This document shows, piece after piece, positions 1 through 8,076 of a stretch of DNA of 64,000 nucleotides. The DNA comes from Tunturiibacter gelidiferens (GTDB lineage: Bacteria > Acidobacteriota > Terriglobia > Terriglobales > Acidobacteriaceae). Under the pieces are notes generated by a model. The model searched no databases and had not been told where the DNA came from. It saw nothing but the letters and a program-made list of their open reading frames with translations. How positions within the stretch are numbered: position 1 is the stretch's first letter; every line of letters begins with the position of its first letter. Position numbers and translations under genes: made by a program. Location: the NCBI RefSeq assembly GCF_014201335.1, contig NZ_JACHEB010000004.1, positions 124,001 through 188,000 on the forward strand, in the 5' to 3' direction.

Positions 1-111
1 CTCAAAGCACCGGGCACGAAATGGCTTCAGGAGATGGAAGAGATGGTCGGCAAAACCATCCTCGTCAAATCCGATCCTAGCCTCCACCCCGAGCAGTTCG
101 ATATTCACTAG
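1..111 (+). CDS. rng: Ribonuclease E/G family protein, C-terminal end (partial)
   Basis: The window opens inside a gene in frame 1 that ends with TAG at 109-111. The last 36 residues read LKAPGTKWLQEMEEMV, then GKTILVKSDPSLHPEQFDIH. RNase G/E proteins commonly close with a segment of this kind: an E-x-x-x-G-K helix, a short strand, and a terminal (H/Q)-x-E-Q-(F/Y)-(D/E) motif. Members process rRNA and degrade mRNA. The S1 and catalytic domains lie outside the window, so the call rests on the tail alone. A GC-rich hairpin follows about 80 bases downstream. Confidence 0.6.
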   Translation, partial: LKAPGTKWLQEMEEMVGKTILVKSDPSLHPEQFDIH

Positions 112-190
112 ATCCTTCTTCGGAGCCTTAGTCGGGCTAAAGTTTAGTGATAAAATCTCCGAAATAGATCAAGATTCAGCCACAAAACAC

Positions 191-218
191 ACGGGCGTCC
201 GATCCTCTGGACGCCCGT
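191..218 (+). terminator. Perfect 10-bp hairpin, possible terminator of the RNase gene
   Basis: ACGGGCGTCC at 191-200 pairs perfectly with GGACGCCCGT at 209-218 across an 8-nt loop. No clean T-run follows on the plus strand (AACTACGCTTTCTT), so intrinsic termination is plausible but not certain. The rest of 112-376 holds the upstream region of the next gene and I see nothing else in it. Confidence 0.45.
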
Positions 219-376
219 AACTACGCTTTCTTCATTAGCTTGCACCGCGCCCAAAAGTAAAAACTCTGTCCTAAGTGTCATCCCAAACGACATTTCCTGC
301 GTCATACACAACAAGCGCGTTACAGTTGGGTTCAAGCCAATGAAGAACCTCGCAGCACCAAGGGAGCTACACGAAG

Positions 377-1369
377 ATGCAAACGAAGATCACTGGGAAT
401 CGCCTACACCGAATCCTTGGCCACACCGCGGCCGTCACTTTTCTCGCCGCAGCAGGGACCATGGGCCTTCACGCGCAGCAGTCCGCCGGCACTGCAGCAT
501 CTCTGCCGCCAGTCAACCTTAAGACGAGTTTCGCAGCACCACTCAATCTTTCTGCTCCAGACGACCTCGGATACAGCAGCAGCACTGGCAGCGCCGAGAC
601 TGCCAACGCTCTGGATTTCAACCTGAATAGCGATGCCAGCCAGCCACCGCCTCGTCGTCGCTACAGCCATCCAAACTACAACGACAGCCGGACCAACTCT
701 GACGGCTCATCGAAGTACACCTTCCTTGTCGGCGGTGGCTTCACCATACCCACCGGACCGACTCACGGCGCACTCGATACCAGCTGGAAGATTCAGGCCG
801 GCGTAGGCCGCAACTTCAACAAGACCTTCGGTGTCATCGCCCAATTCGACTACGACAACTTCGGCGTCAACACTTCAACCCTCAACAATTTGTTGGCAAT
901 CTATAACGCTCTTGGGGCAACTGATCAGAATGGCAATCCGCTCACTCAGTTGGGAGGAAATAGCCACGACTGGTCCTTTACTCTCAATCCAATCGTCAAC
1001 TACTACACCTCCGATACCATGGGCGCGTATGTGGTCGGTGGAGCGGGTTTTTATCACAAGACCGCAAACTTCACCGTGCCAACGATCGGTACTGCCTGTG
1101 ATTTCTTCGGCTGCTTCCAGTTTAACGCCAACTCAACCATCGACAAGTACACCAGCAATGCATTCGGTGTGAATGCAGGTCTTGGTTTCACTTACAAAAT
1201 GTCTCGGTTCGCTTCAACGCGTCTCTATGTGGAAGGTCGCTACGTTTACACCTTCAACTCACAAAGAGACTTCTCTCTCGGAGACGCGAATGGCAACGGC
1301 TTCAATGTGTTTCCTCAGAACAGCGCGAAGACGAGTTACATCCCGGTCACCTTCGGTCTTCGCTTCTAA
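377..1369 (+). CDS. Outer-membrane beta-barrel protein with signal peptide
   Basis: This is a 330-residue protein. A basic N-terminus and a hydrophobic stretch around residues 15-32 end at an AQQ site, which looks like a signal peptide. A low-complexity Ser/Pro/Asn region to about residue 105 includes PPPRRRYSHPNYNDSR. From residue 110 there are alternating aromatic/polar strands rich in Gly, Asn, Tyr and Phe, and the chain ends FGLRF with the terminal Phe typical of Bam-inserted barrels. Family knowledge suggests an OmpA/OmpW-like small barrel; the ligand is unknown. The gene stands alone and is followed by a strong hairpin. The start at 377 is chosen because the signal peptide begins there. 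Confidence 0.75.
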   Translation: MQTKITGNRLHRILGHTAAVTFLAAAGTMGLHAQQSAGTAASLPPVNLKTSFAAPLNLSAPDDLGYSSSTGSAETANALDFNLNSDASQPPPRRRYSHPNYNDSRTNSDGSSKYTFLVGGGFTIPTGPTHGALDTSWKIQAGVGRNFNKTFGVIAQFDYDNFGVNTSTLNNLLAIYNALGATDQNGNPLTQLGGNSHDWSFTLNPIVNYYTSDTMGAYVVGGAGFYHKTANFTVPTIGTACDFFGCFQFNANSTIDKYTSNAFGVNAGLGFTYKMSRFASTRLYVEGRYVYTFNSQRDFSLGDANGNGFNVFPQNSAKTSYIPVTFGLRF

Positions 1370-1385
1370 CCTTGCCTGCCACGAT

Positions 1386-1433
1386 GAAAGCACAAAGAAG
1401 AGAGACCATCGGTCTCTCTTCTTTTGTGCTTTC
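1386..1433 (+). terminator. Long hairpin terminator after the outer-membrane protein gene
   Basis: The arms at 1386-1407 (ending GAAGAGAGACC) and 1411-1433 (starting GGTCTCTCTTC) pair over about 22 bp with one bulged T and a 3-nt ATC loop. The outer part is A/T-rich on both sides (AAAGCACAAA and TTTTGTGCTTT), so it could stop transcription from either side. Confidence 0.8.
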
Positions 1434-1486
1434 ACTAGATAGATCGATGGCTAAAATGCGAATCCATGCTTACCGCCAAAGGATGA

Positions 1487-1867
1487 CTAATGAAGCCGAA
1501 AGAAGAATCCCACGCCCACCCCGACTACTGTCGCAAGACTTATCAGGATCTGATGTCCGATCCCACGCTGTCGTCTCTCCCAGGCATTCGTCCACAGCAC
1601 CCCTACTAAAACCGTAACCAAAGCCGCTGCTCCCAACCACGGAGAGTGTTCTCTCCCGAGAATCAGAGCCATCACATACGCACCCACCATCGTGCACATA
1701 AGCCATACTCCATCCTGGAGAAACCTGTATCTTTGCGTGATCCGGTGGCCCTGCGCGACTAGATCGGGCGAAGCCGCAGTAATGCCAAAGGTCGCCGCCA
1801 TCGACAGTCCGACCGTCACCAGGTACCCAAGAACGACTGCAAGTACAAGAAAACTGCCAGTAATCAT
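1487..1867 (-). CDS. Hypothetical integral membrane protein, four predicted helices
   Basis: A 126-residue protein with hydrophobic segments at roughly residues 3-28, 52-70, 76-92 and 106-122, consistent with four membrane helices and short basic loops (HRITQRYRF, WERRQRG). I recognise no family motif. It begins at an ATG and lies on the minus strand downstream of the glycosyltransferase gene, 83 bases after that gene's stop, so the two may be co-transcribed. No function can be assigned. Confidence 0.6.
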   Translation of the reverse strand: MITGSFLVLAVVLGYLVTVGLSMAATFGITAASPDLVAQGHRITQRYRFLQDGVWLMCTMVGAYVMALILGREHSPWLGAAALVTVLVGVLWTNAWERRQRGIGHQILISLATVVGVGVGFFFRLH

Positions 1868-1950
1868 CTGCCTATTCCAGTGCCCCTGCGCCGCGGTCCT
1901 CTGGCGACTTTTCTCGAGACATAGAATTCAAGTCTATCAGCCCGATTCTC

Positions 1951-3648
1951 CTAAATTCCCACTGGATATGGCTTCTCGTGCATCTCCTGATCCGGATCGC
2001 GGCTCCGTTCAAACCGCCCCTGCAACAGGCTCAACAGACCGGTATACCAGTACCCGAACACAAACAGCACCAGGAACGGCACTGTAAAGAAGTTCTCCGT
2101 TGAGATTGCGTAGTAAACCGTCCATGCAAAATAACATCCAATCGCCATCTCAATCCAGGGAATTACTCCCAGTCGCTTGCGATAGACCTTTGCCTGACTC
2201 TTCTCACCCTTCTTCTTCACGCTATACTTCGGCGTCCTCGCAAAGGCGCTCTTCACTCCGAACAGCGCTTCCATCACGGCTTTGGTATTGGTGATCGTCA
2301 GCCCTACTCCCCCCAGCGCCATGACGAACGGGACGTAGACGATGGATTTGTACCAGCTCTTCGGATAAAGCTCCTTCTGGCTCACCATGTAGAACGTCGA
2401 AACCGACATCGTGCTCGCGATGAACAAAGGAAAATCGATCAGCAGCATCTGAATGTAGCCCTGCCAGCTGCGGATAATCATCGCCGGCATCAGCAACACA
2501 CTCAGCACGATCATCAGCGGGTAACTGATATTTGCCGTCAGGTGATACCACGCCTCAAGCTTCGTATGCCATGGCGCATCGCTTTTCAGCACACGCGGCA
2601 AAATCTTCTTCCCAGTCTGGATCAACCCCTTCGCCCATCGCGCCTGCTGTGTCTTGAACGCAGTCATCTCGATCGGCAACTCCGCTGGACACTCCACATC
2701 CTGCAGATACTTGAACTGCCATCCTACCAACTGCGCCCTGTAGCTCAGATCGGTATCTTCCGTCAGCGTGTCGTGCTGCCAGCCGCCGGCAGTCGAGATT
2801 GTCTCTCGGCGCCACATCCCCGCCGTACCATTGAAATTAAAGAAAACTCCAGCCCGGCTTCGTCCTCCATGTTCGAGCACAAAGTGTCCGTCGAGCAGGA
2901 TGGCCTCAACCTGTGTCAGGAAGCTGTAGTTCCTGTTCAGGTGTGTCCACCGCGTCTGCACCATGCCGATCTCCGGCTGTGCGAAGTGATGGATCACCTG
3001 CATCACCCACTGCCGCGGCGGTACAAAATCGGCGTCGAAGATTGCCACAAATTCGCCCCGCGCCACGTCGAGTCCTTTGTCCAGCGCTCCGGCCTTATAT
3101 CCATGGCGGTTGCTGCGGTGCAGATACACAATCGGCTGCGGTTCCATTCCGACAAACCCCTGCGCATACCGCTCAACGATATCCCGTGCCACGCCGGTCG
3201 TCTCATCGGTGGAATCGTCTAGTACCTGCACCTCGAACCGGTCTCGCGGATAATCCAGCCTGCACACAGCCTCAATCAACCGTTCGATTACAAACTGTTC
3301 ATTGAAGATCGGCAGTTGAATCGTCACGAATGGCAACTGGCCCTCGGCGAACCGCATCGGCGGCTCAGTCCACTTCGCCGCGTTCTTTTTGTTTCTGAAG
3401 TAGAGCCATACCAGCTGATAGCGGTGAATCCCATAAAACGCCAGAATAATCATGACGATAAAGTAGGGAATTAGCAGCGCCGTATCGAATGCATTCCATC
3501 GATAGAGATGCTCAAACGTCTTATCCGCGTAGTGAGTCTTCCAATAGTGACCGAAGCCCTTTGGACCGACCAGAAACCCGAGTTGAGACGCCAATAATCG
3601 AAGAGAAAAGTGCAGGATCGTTGCTCCACCGAAGGTTCGAGTACCCAA
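1951..3648 (-). CDS. Family 2 glycosyltransferase, BcsA/cellulose-synthase-like processive enzyme
   Basis: A membrane glycosyltransferase of about 565 residues. After one N-terminal helix (LLIPYFIVMIILAFY) comes a GT2 domain with an IQLPIFNE strand, VLDDSTDET, the metal-binding DADFVP, the acceptor-site TEDTDLSYRA and the QQARWAKG form of the processive Q-x-x-R-W motif. Three or four C-terminal helices follow. Such enzymes extend beta-linked polysaccharides from UDP-sugars across the inner membrane. There is no PilZ domain and no bcsB nearby, so the polymer is unknown. The open frame starts at a TTG (3648) without a convincing ribosome site, so the true N-terminus is uncertain. Confidence 0.85.
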   Translation of the reverse strand: MGTRTFGGATILHFSLRLLASQLGFLVGPKGFGHYWKTHYADKTFEHLYRWNAFDTALLIPYFIVMIILAFYGIHRYQLVWLYFRNKKNAAKWTEPPMRFAEGQLPFVTIQLPIFNEQFVIERLIEAVCRLDYPRDRFEVQVLDDSTDETTGVARDIVERYAQGFVGMEPQPIVYLHRSNRHGYKAGALDKGLDVARGEFVAIFDADFVPPRQWVMQVIHHFAQPEIGMVQTRWTHLNRNYSFLTQVEAILLDGHFVLEHGGRSRAGVFFNFNGTAGMWRRETISTAGGWQHDTLTEDTDLSYRAQLVGWQFKYLQDVECPAELPIEMTAFKTQQARWAKGLIQTGKKILPRVLKSDAPWHTKLEAWYHLTANISYPLMIVLSVLLMPAMIIRSWQGYIQMLLIDFPLFIASTMSVSTFYMVSQKELYPKSWYKSIVYVPFVMALGGVGLTITNTKAVMEALFGVKSAFARTPKYSVKKKGEKSQAKVYRKRLGVIPWIEMAIGCYFAWTVYYAISTENFFTVPFLVLFVFGYWYTGLLSLLQGRFERSRDPDQEMHEKPYPVGI

Positions 3649-3787
3649 CCGATTCTACGCGAATCGCCGCTTGAAATCTGATTCAAACGCACTCAGACGG
3701 CTCAATCAGAATCCCATTGATACCGGATAGTCGAGCCAGTCCATGGCAACTGCTTCGAGGTATCCCGAAAGCAAGGGCGGCAGCTGC

Positions 3788-4741
3788 CTAGTTCAAAAAC
3801 ATCGTTCGATAAACCGTATCGCGCTGAACCGGCTTGAAACCCGCGTCGCGAATCACCTGCCGCAGCTGTTCTTCAGTCGCGGCATTTGAGCCTTCGGCGA
3901 GCATCACACTGCCCACGTCGTTGCCTCCGAATCGTAATCCAACCTGCAGAACCTTCAGACCCTGGGTCTCGAGATTCGATTGAACGTTCCGGACGTTATC
4001 GAGATACATGCGCGAGATCGCAAGCGTCCTCAAATACTCAACCGCCGTCGCCTCCTCGAACCCCTGCACTGACGAGGATTTTGGCGCGAAGCTCCACGGT
4101 GTGAACGAGGCAAAGCCGTTCGTCTCCTCCTGCAAACTACGTACTGCTTCCAAATGATTTACGCGATGCTCCATCGTCTCGCCGCAGCCGAAGGTCATCG
4201 TCGCGGTAGTCTGCATGCCGAGCTTGTGTGCGGCGCGGTGGACAGCAAGCCAATCCGCAGTTGTCCACTTTTGGCGAGCGCCCTGTTGCACCTCTTCATC
4301 GAGAATACCCGCGTCATCACCGGGGATTGAGTCGAGTCCGGCGTCGCGGAGGCGGGCAATCGTGTCCGGCACTGTAGTTCCCGAGTGTTCCGCGATCGAC
4401 AAGATTTCGCTGGCAGAGAGGGAGTGTAGCCAGATGGCAGGAAAGCGCTTTTTGATACTGCGAAAAAGCCCGTCAAACCAGGAGATTGTGAGTGCCGGGG
4501 TTACCTCACCCTGCAGCATCACGCCATGGCCGCCCCTTGCAACGATGTCGGAGATCTTCTCGCAGAGTGGATCAAAACCCGCGCCAGTTGCGGATTCTGT
4601 GTAGGTGACTCTCCCGTCGATGACATAACTTACTACGCCTTCGGGGTGCAGCCGGCGGCGTACCGCATCGGCTTCCATTCCAATTCCAATCAAGTCGTCG
4701 CTGCGAAAGCAGTCCAGAGCTTCGTTCCGGCTAATTCCCAT
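3788..4741 (-). CDS. MqnC-like (cyclic dehypoxanthinyl futalosine synthase family) protein lacking the radical-SAM cysteines
   Basis: A 317-residue intact frame that follows the MqnC pattern closely: ADAVRRRLHPEGVVSYV at 24-40, a V-x-Y-T strand, GGHGVMLQGE, LHSLSASEI, LDSIPGDDAGILDEEV, KWTTADWLAVHRAAH, TMTFGCGETMEHRV and FTPWSFAPKSS. MqnC normally carries CxxxCxxC straight after the N-Y-T-N strand to bind a 4Fe-4S cluster. Here residues 48-62 read TESATGAGFDPLCEK with one Cys, and the loop is roughly 20 residues shorter. The fold should survive, but radical-SAM chemistry in menaquinone synthesis should not. It is probably a paralogue with another role. No other futalosine gene is in the window. 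Confidence 0.75.
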   Translation of the reverse strand: MGISRNEALDCFRSDDLIGIGMEADAVRRRLHPEGVVSYVIDGRVTYTESATGAGFDPLCEKISDIVARGGHGVMLQGEVTPALTISWFDGLFRSIKKRFPAIWLHSLSASEILSIAEHSGTTVPDTIARLRDAGLDSIPGDDAGILDEEVQQGARQKWTTADWLAVHRAAHKLGMQTTATMTFGCGETMEHRVNHLEAVRSLQEETNGFASFTPWSFAPKSSSVQGFEEATAVEYLRTLAISRMYLDNVRNVQSNLETQGLKVLQVGLRFGGNDVGSVMLAEGSNAATEEQLRQVIRDAGFKPVQRDTVYRTMFLN

Positions 4742-4831
4742 GCTTCAATTCTACGTTTTTGGCAGAAAAAAATCTGGATGGGGAAAAGTGCCTAATTGTA
4801 GGGGGATTTTGCGTTTTTGGGGTGTTTTGCT

Positions 4832-4922
4832 GTGGTGAAAACGTGGTGAGATTGTGGTGAAATGTGTGGCTAACGTGGCGTTTTAACCGTCACCTTTTCG
4901 GCGCTGAACAATGCGCCACGTT
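4832..4922. repeat. Three 11-bp direct repeats followed by a 9-bp inverted repeat
   Basis: GTGGTGA occurs at 4832-4838, 4843-4849 and 4854-4860, a strict 11-base period, with a decayed fourth unit (GTGTGGC) after it. AACGTGGCG at 4872-4880 is then matched by CGCCACGTT at 4914-4922 with a 33-base loop, followed by more T. The array sits upstream of the MqnC-like gene and downstream of the coiled-coil gene, both on the minus strand. An 11-bp period puts sites on one face of the helix, as in OmpR/PhoB-type operators, but no regulator is identified. Confidence 0.5.
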
Positions 4923-4961
4923 TTTGAACTTTATTTTCAGCGGCCGTCAAATCCCGGACGG

Positions 4962-5360
4962 CTACCGGTGGAGCAACTCAACCAGCAGAACAATCACCAC
5001 CACTGCCAGTACGAGCAGCAGCGAGACCCCTGCCTTCAGCCACAGGCCAAACGATGCCACGCCCTTCTCCAGCATTGCCATCCTGTGTTCGTGTTGCTCC
5101 ATCGAAAGCCGCGCCCGCTTTACCTCTTCGCCTACTGCGGTGATCTGTGCGCTCTGGTCCTGCAACTGACGATAGAGCCCCAGGTGCGCCTTGGTGACTT
5201 GCCCCAAGTCGCCGCGAACCCCCTCGGCCATTGCCACCATAGCCGCCTCGCTCGCCTTCTCAGAGGCGACCTTGGACGTGAAGAACTTGTCGGCCAACGG
5301 CAACAGCCGGGATATGTGAGGGAGCAGCTCGAACAACTGTGCGATTACCTTCGGCCACAT
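4962..5360 (-). CDS. Hypothetical coiled-coil protein with C-terminal membrane anchor
   Basis: A 132-residue protein. Residues 1-30 form a Leu-rich amphipathic segment (LFELLPHISRLLPLADKFF). Residues 31-100 are Ala/Lys/Glu-rich with heptad-like spacing (EKASEAAMVAMAEG, QLQDQSAQITAVGEEVKRAR), suggesting a coiled coil. Residues 107-128 are a single hydrophobic helix (VSLLLVLAVVVIVLLVELL) ending at HR, so the protein is probably tail-anchored with its bulk in the cytoplasm. I recognise no domain. It lies 114 bases downstream of the VKOR gene on the same strand. Confidence 0.65.
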   Translation of the reverse strand: MWPKVIAQLFELLPHISRLLPLADKFFTSKVASEKASEAAMVAMAEGVRGDLGQVTKAHLGLYRQLQDQSAQITAVGEEVKRARLSMEQHEHRMAMLEKGVASFGLWLKAGVSLLLVLAVVVIVLLVELLHR

Positions 5361-5474
5361 ACGCTACTCCTGTTTTCTTGTTTGATTGGTGGAGACAGCA
5401 GCTCAAACCGATGCCTAATCCTAGCCCAGACACCCATTTTGCCGGTTCATGCCGAATCTTTTATTTTCAGGTTT

Positions 5475-5933
5475 CTATGGGGTCAACTTTGCGCGCCCCT
5501 GACGCCATCTCATCACGAGCGCAACGACCGTTACCAGCAGAATAGCCGTCACGATCCCCTGCGACCACAGACAGTAGATACACCACTTCTGTAGGACATA
5601 GGCCTCGATGTAGCTGAGAAAGGCTGCGAACAGAAACCCAATCTGGGCGAACTCGAAGACCAGCCACCAGCGGCCCATCAGAGCGAGCACGCCAATCACT
5701 GCGTAGCCTACGATGCCGAGCATCGCGACGGGAATGTGCGACCCCGCCTTCGGATCTTCGTCGAAGGTGCGGGGAGGGAAGACTGCGAACCGGCTGTGAT
5801 TCACGGCACCGCAGTCAAATTTTTCGGTGACCGCACAGGGTGGCGCGAGACCGGGATCAATATAGTGGACGTGAAGCGCCATTGTCGAAACTACGATTCC
5901 AGCAACCGCTAACAGGGCAATCAGATACTTCAT
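5475..5933 (-). CDS. Vitamin K epoxide reductase (VKOR) family protein
   Basis: A 152-residue inner-membrane protein of the VKOR family, which reoxidises periplasmic thiol oxidoreductases and passes electrons to quinones. It has the expected residues: a loop pair C33 and C41 (CAVTEKFDC), a conserved Ser after the second Cys (NHSRFA) and the active-site CxxC at 118-121 (WCIYCLWSQ). Four or five hydrophobic helices surround them. Its length matches single-domain bacterial VKORs without a fused thioredoxin. No DsbA-like partner lies nearby. Electrons would normally go to the membrane quinone. Confidence 0.85.
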   Translation of the reverse strand: MKYLIALLAVAGIVVSTMALHVHYIDPGLAPPCAVTEKFDCGAVNHSRFAVFPPRTFDEDPKAGSHIPVAMLGIVGYAVIGVLALMGRWWLVFEFAQIGFLFAAFLSYIEAYVLQKWCIYCLWSQGIVTAILLVTVVALVMRWRQGRAKLTP

Positions 5934-6050
5934 AGTTTAATTTTACTTGCCGTCGTTTGACTTCGTGTGCGGGCGTTTGGGGAGCCAAAATTCTTTGGTC
6001 ATCCTGCCTTCATCAAACTGAGCGATTGTGCGGATTATCATGGCCTTGTG

Positions 6051-6992
6051 ATGTCCTCTCTTAGCCGCCGCCGTTTCCTCAGCCTGCTTGGAGCCACCGG
6101 TGTGTCCGCGGCTGTTGCACCATCGATCCTCTCCGCATCCACCCCTTCAGTACATGCGCAGGAGCCATTCACTTTTCTCTTTGTCACCGATGCACATATC
6201 CAGCCTGAGCTCAATGGTGTGGTCGGCACCGATATGGCCTTCAAGAAGGCCCGTGCGGTCAAAGCGGACTTCGCCATCAACGGCGGCGACCACGTCTTCG
6301 ACGCTCTTGGTGTGCCAAAGCAGCGCGCCCTAACGCTCTTCGATCTCTATGACAAGACTGAGCAGGATCTCGGTGTGAAGGTGTATCACACGATCGGCAA
6401 TCACGACGTTCTCGGCATTTACCCGGCGAGCAGTGTCGCGCAGGACGATCCGCTCTACGGCAAAAAGCTCTTCGAACAGCGTTTCGGCAAGCTGTATTAC
6501 TCTTTCGATCACAAAGGCCACCACTTCATCGTGCTGGACTCGATCGGTATTACGCCGGACCGCGCCTACGAGGGCCGCGTTGATGCGGTCCAACTCCAGT
6601 GGCTCGCCGCCGATCTCACTGCGCTGCGTCCTGAGACCCCCGTCATCGTCTCGATCCACATTCCCCTGGTCACGGCCTTTGGGGCGTATATCCCGGAGAC
6701 GGCAGTAGCTCCGGCTCATCACGGCTTGAGTGTTGCCAACGCCAACCAGGTACTCGATCTCTTCGCCGGACACAACGTTCTCGGCGTCCTGCAAGGCCAC
6801 ACTCACATCAACGAAACAGTCCTGTGGAAGGGCGTCCCGTACATCACCAGCGGAGCTGTCTGCGGTAACTGGTGGCACGGCACACGTCTCGGCACACCCG
6901 AAGGATTTACGGTCGTTACCGTCGCAAACAACAAACTCACCACACACTACGAGCCCTCCGGCTTCCAGTCGGTCGCACCACAAAATACCTAG
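6051..6992 (+). CDS. Tat-exported metallophosphoesterase
   Basis: A calcineurin-like phosphoesterase of 313 residues. From the ATG at 6051 the protein begins MSSLSRRRFLSLLG, a twin-arginine signal followed by a hydrophobic region and a VHAQ cleavage site, so the start is placed here although the frame is open from 5967. Metal-binding motifs occur in order: TDAHIQ, GGDHVFD, GNHD, SIHIPL and GHTHIN. This arrangement fits the purple-acid/CpdA-like superfamily acting on phosphomono- or diesters in the periplasm. The substrate cannot be read from sequence. A folded, metal-loaded export route agrees with the Tat signal. Confidence 0.85.
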   Translation: MSSLSRRRFLSLLGATGVSAAVAPSILSASTPSVHAQEPFTFLFVTDAHIQPELNGVVGTDMAFKKARAVKADFAINGGDHVFDALGVPKQRALTLFDLYDKTEQDLGVKVYHTIGNHDVLGIYPASSVAQDDPLYGKKLFEQRFGKLYYSFDHKGHHFIVLDSIGITPDRAYEGRVDAVQLQWLAADLTALRPETPVIVSIHIPLVTAFGAYIPETAVAPAHHGLSVANANQVLDLFAGHNVLGVLQGHTHINETVLWKGVPYITSGAVCGNWWHGTRLGTPEGFTVVTVANNKLTTHYEPSGFQSVAPQNT

Positions 6993-7016
6993 AGATCAGA
7001 CTTACTTGAAGGGCGC

Positions 7017-7742
7017 ATGATCTTCGAGGATGTTCTCACTGAATCCGATAAGCTTCGAGCTGAGCGGACATTAGGCAAACTATTCCGGCACGATGTATCG
7101 CGGTGGGCGCTGGCCGGGGGATTTGTCACTGAACTCCACATTAAAAAACGCGTGGGGCTAGCGTCGATTCGTACTCTGCACGATATCGATTTCATCGTGC
7201 CGTCTTTTGATTGCATTCCTACGGGTCTGGCTGAAGACTTTTTGTTCCGACACGTCCATCCGAACGATCCGCCAGGAAAGACGCTCTTGCAGGGCGTTGA
7301 CGAAGAGACAGGAGTCAGAATCGATGTCTTCCGCGCTTACGGTTCAGTGATGGATCGGACTCTGCCAATTGAGGAAATGTCTCAAAGCCTCCGAATGATC
7401 TCTCACGAAGACCTGACAGCGAGAGCGGCAAGACTGTGTTTGGATTTGCACGAACACCGTCCTATTGCTCCGAAGTACGCGAGAGATTTTCTCCGGCTAC
7501 TGGATCTTTCAACGCACGAGGATGTTGAATCGGCTTGGCAGGAGCACAGGCAAACGCACCGTCCGGAGAGCTTCGCAAGTGTGGCGGCGGAGATTCGAAG
7601 GTTGGTGGCGGTGCGACCGGAGTTGCTGGTCGATCCTGTCTACTCGACCGACGTCCATGAGATCTGCAGCCGCTGCGTGAAGACCTCCGCGTTCCCGCTG
7701 GCAGATGCTCAACGAATTCTTGAAATTCTCGGATATTGCTGA
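7017..7742 (+). CDS. Nucleotidyltransferase-fold protein, hypothetical
   Basis: A 241-residue protein. Residues 30-65 contain ALAGGFVTELH, then SIRTLHDIDFIVP, a Gly-Gly loop followed by a D-x-D-like pair as in the Pol-beta nucleotidyltransferase superfamily (AbiEii/MNT-like). A later acidic strand, TGVRIDVFRAY, could supply the third carboxylate. The C-terminal half is helical (EDLTARAARLCLDLHEH, PKYARDFLRLLD). The substrate is unknown, and no adjacent antitoxin gene is recognised. It starts 24 bases after the phosphoesterase stop, so it may be read through from that gene. Confidence 0.6.
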   Translation: MIFEDVLTESDKLRAERTLGKLFRHDVSRWALAGGFVTELHIKKRVGLASIRTLHDIDFIVPSFDCIPTGLAEDFLFRHVHPNDPPGKTLLQGVDEETGVRIDVFRAYGSVMDRTLPIEEMSQSLRMISHEDLTARAARLCLDLHEHRPIAPKYARDFLRLLDLSTHEDVESAWQEHRQTHRPESFASVAAEIRRLVAVRPELLVDPVYSTDVHEICSRCVKTSAFPLADAQRILEILGYC

Positions 7743-7791
7743 GCGTCGTCCCAACAGCCTGGGCAACAAAAATGATTAGTCTTGATATTGC

Positions 7792-7801
7792 TACCATGGT
7801 A
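7792..7801. promoter_or_regulatory. Palindrome TACCATGGTA upstream of the small regulator gene
   Basis: A perfect 10-bp palindrome is followed by a GGTACA copy at 7807-7812, just before the ATG at 7813 of a ribbon-helix-helix-like gene. Such proteins often bind short palindromes near their own start, so this may be an autoregulatory operator. That role is inference. Confidence 0.3.
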
Positions 7802-7812
7802 CATTGGTACAT

Positions 7813-8076
7813 ATGACGGAACCGAAGAACCTGGTTGAGATTGAACGGATGCAGACAGGGGTCCGCATGGAGAAACGGCTGTTGAAAGTGCTGAAGGCCG
7901 TAGCTGAGTTGAAGGACATGAGTCTCGGCGATCTGCTGGAGGGAATTGTGCTTCATGCGTTTGAAGGCAAGGCTCCGTTTTCACCGCAGACGCTGAAGGA
8001 GATCGAAAAATTGAAGGGAATCTATGGCCTGACGCTGCGTGCGTCGGACAGCCATCGATTGAAGGAGAGAAGATGA
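7813..8076 (+). CDS. Small ribbon-helix-helix-like protein
   Basis: An 87-residue protein starting MTEPKNLVEIE at the ATG of 7813; an in-frame TTG at 7804 is the alternative. The core reads TGVRMEKRLLKVLKAVAEL followed by KDMSLGDLLEGIVLHAF: one polar strand followed by two helices, the usual shape of CopG/Arc-type proteins. The C-terminus (KEIEKLKGIYGLTLRASDSH) is an added amphipathic tail. Its stop overlaps the next ATG by four bases (ATGA), so it is translationally coupled to the SRPBCC-like gene. Confidence 0.6.
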   Translation: MTEPKNLVEIERMQTGVRMEKRLLKVLKAVAELKDMSLGDLLEGIVLHAFEGKAPFSPQTLKEIEKLKGIYGLTLRASDSHRLKERR

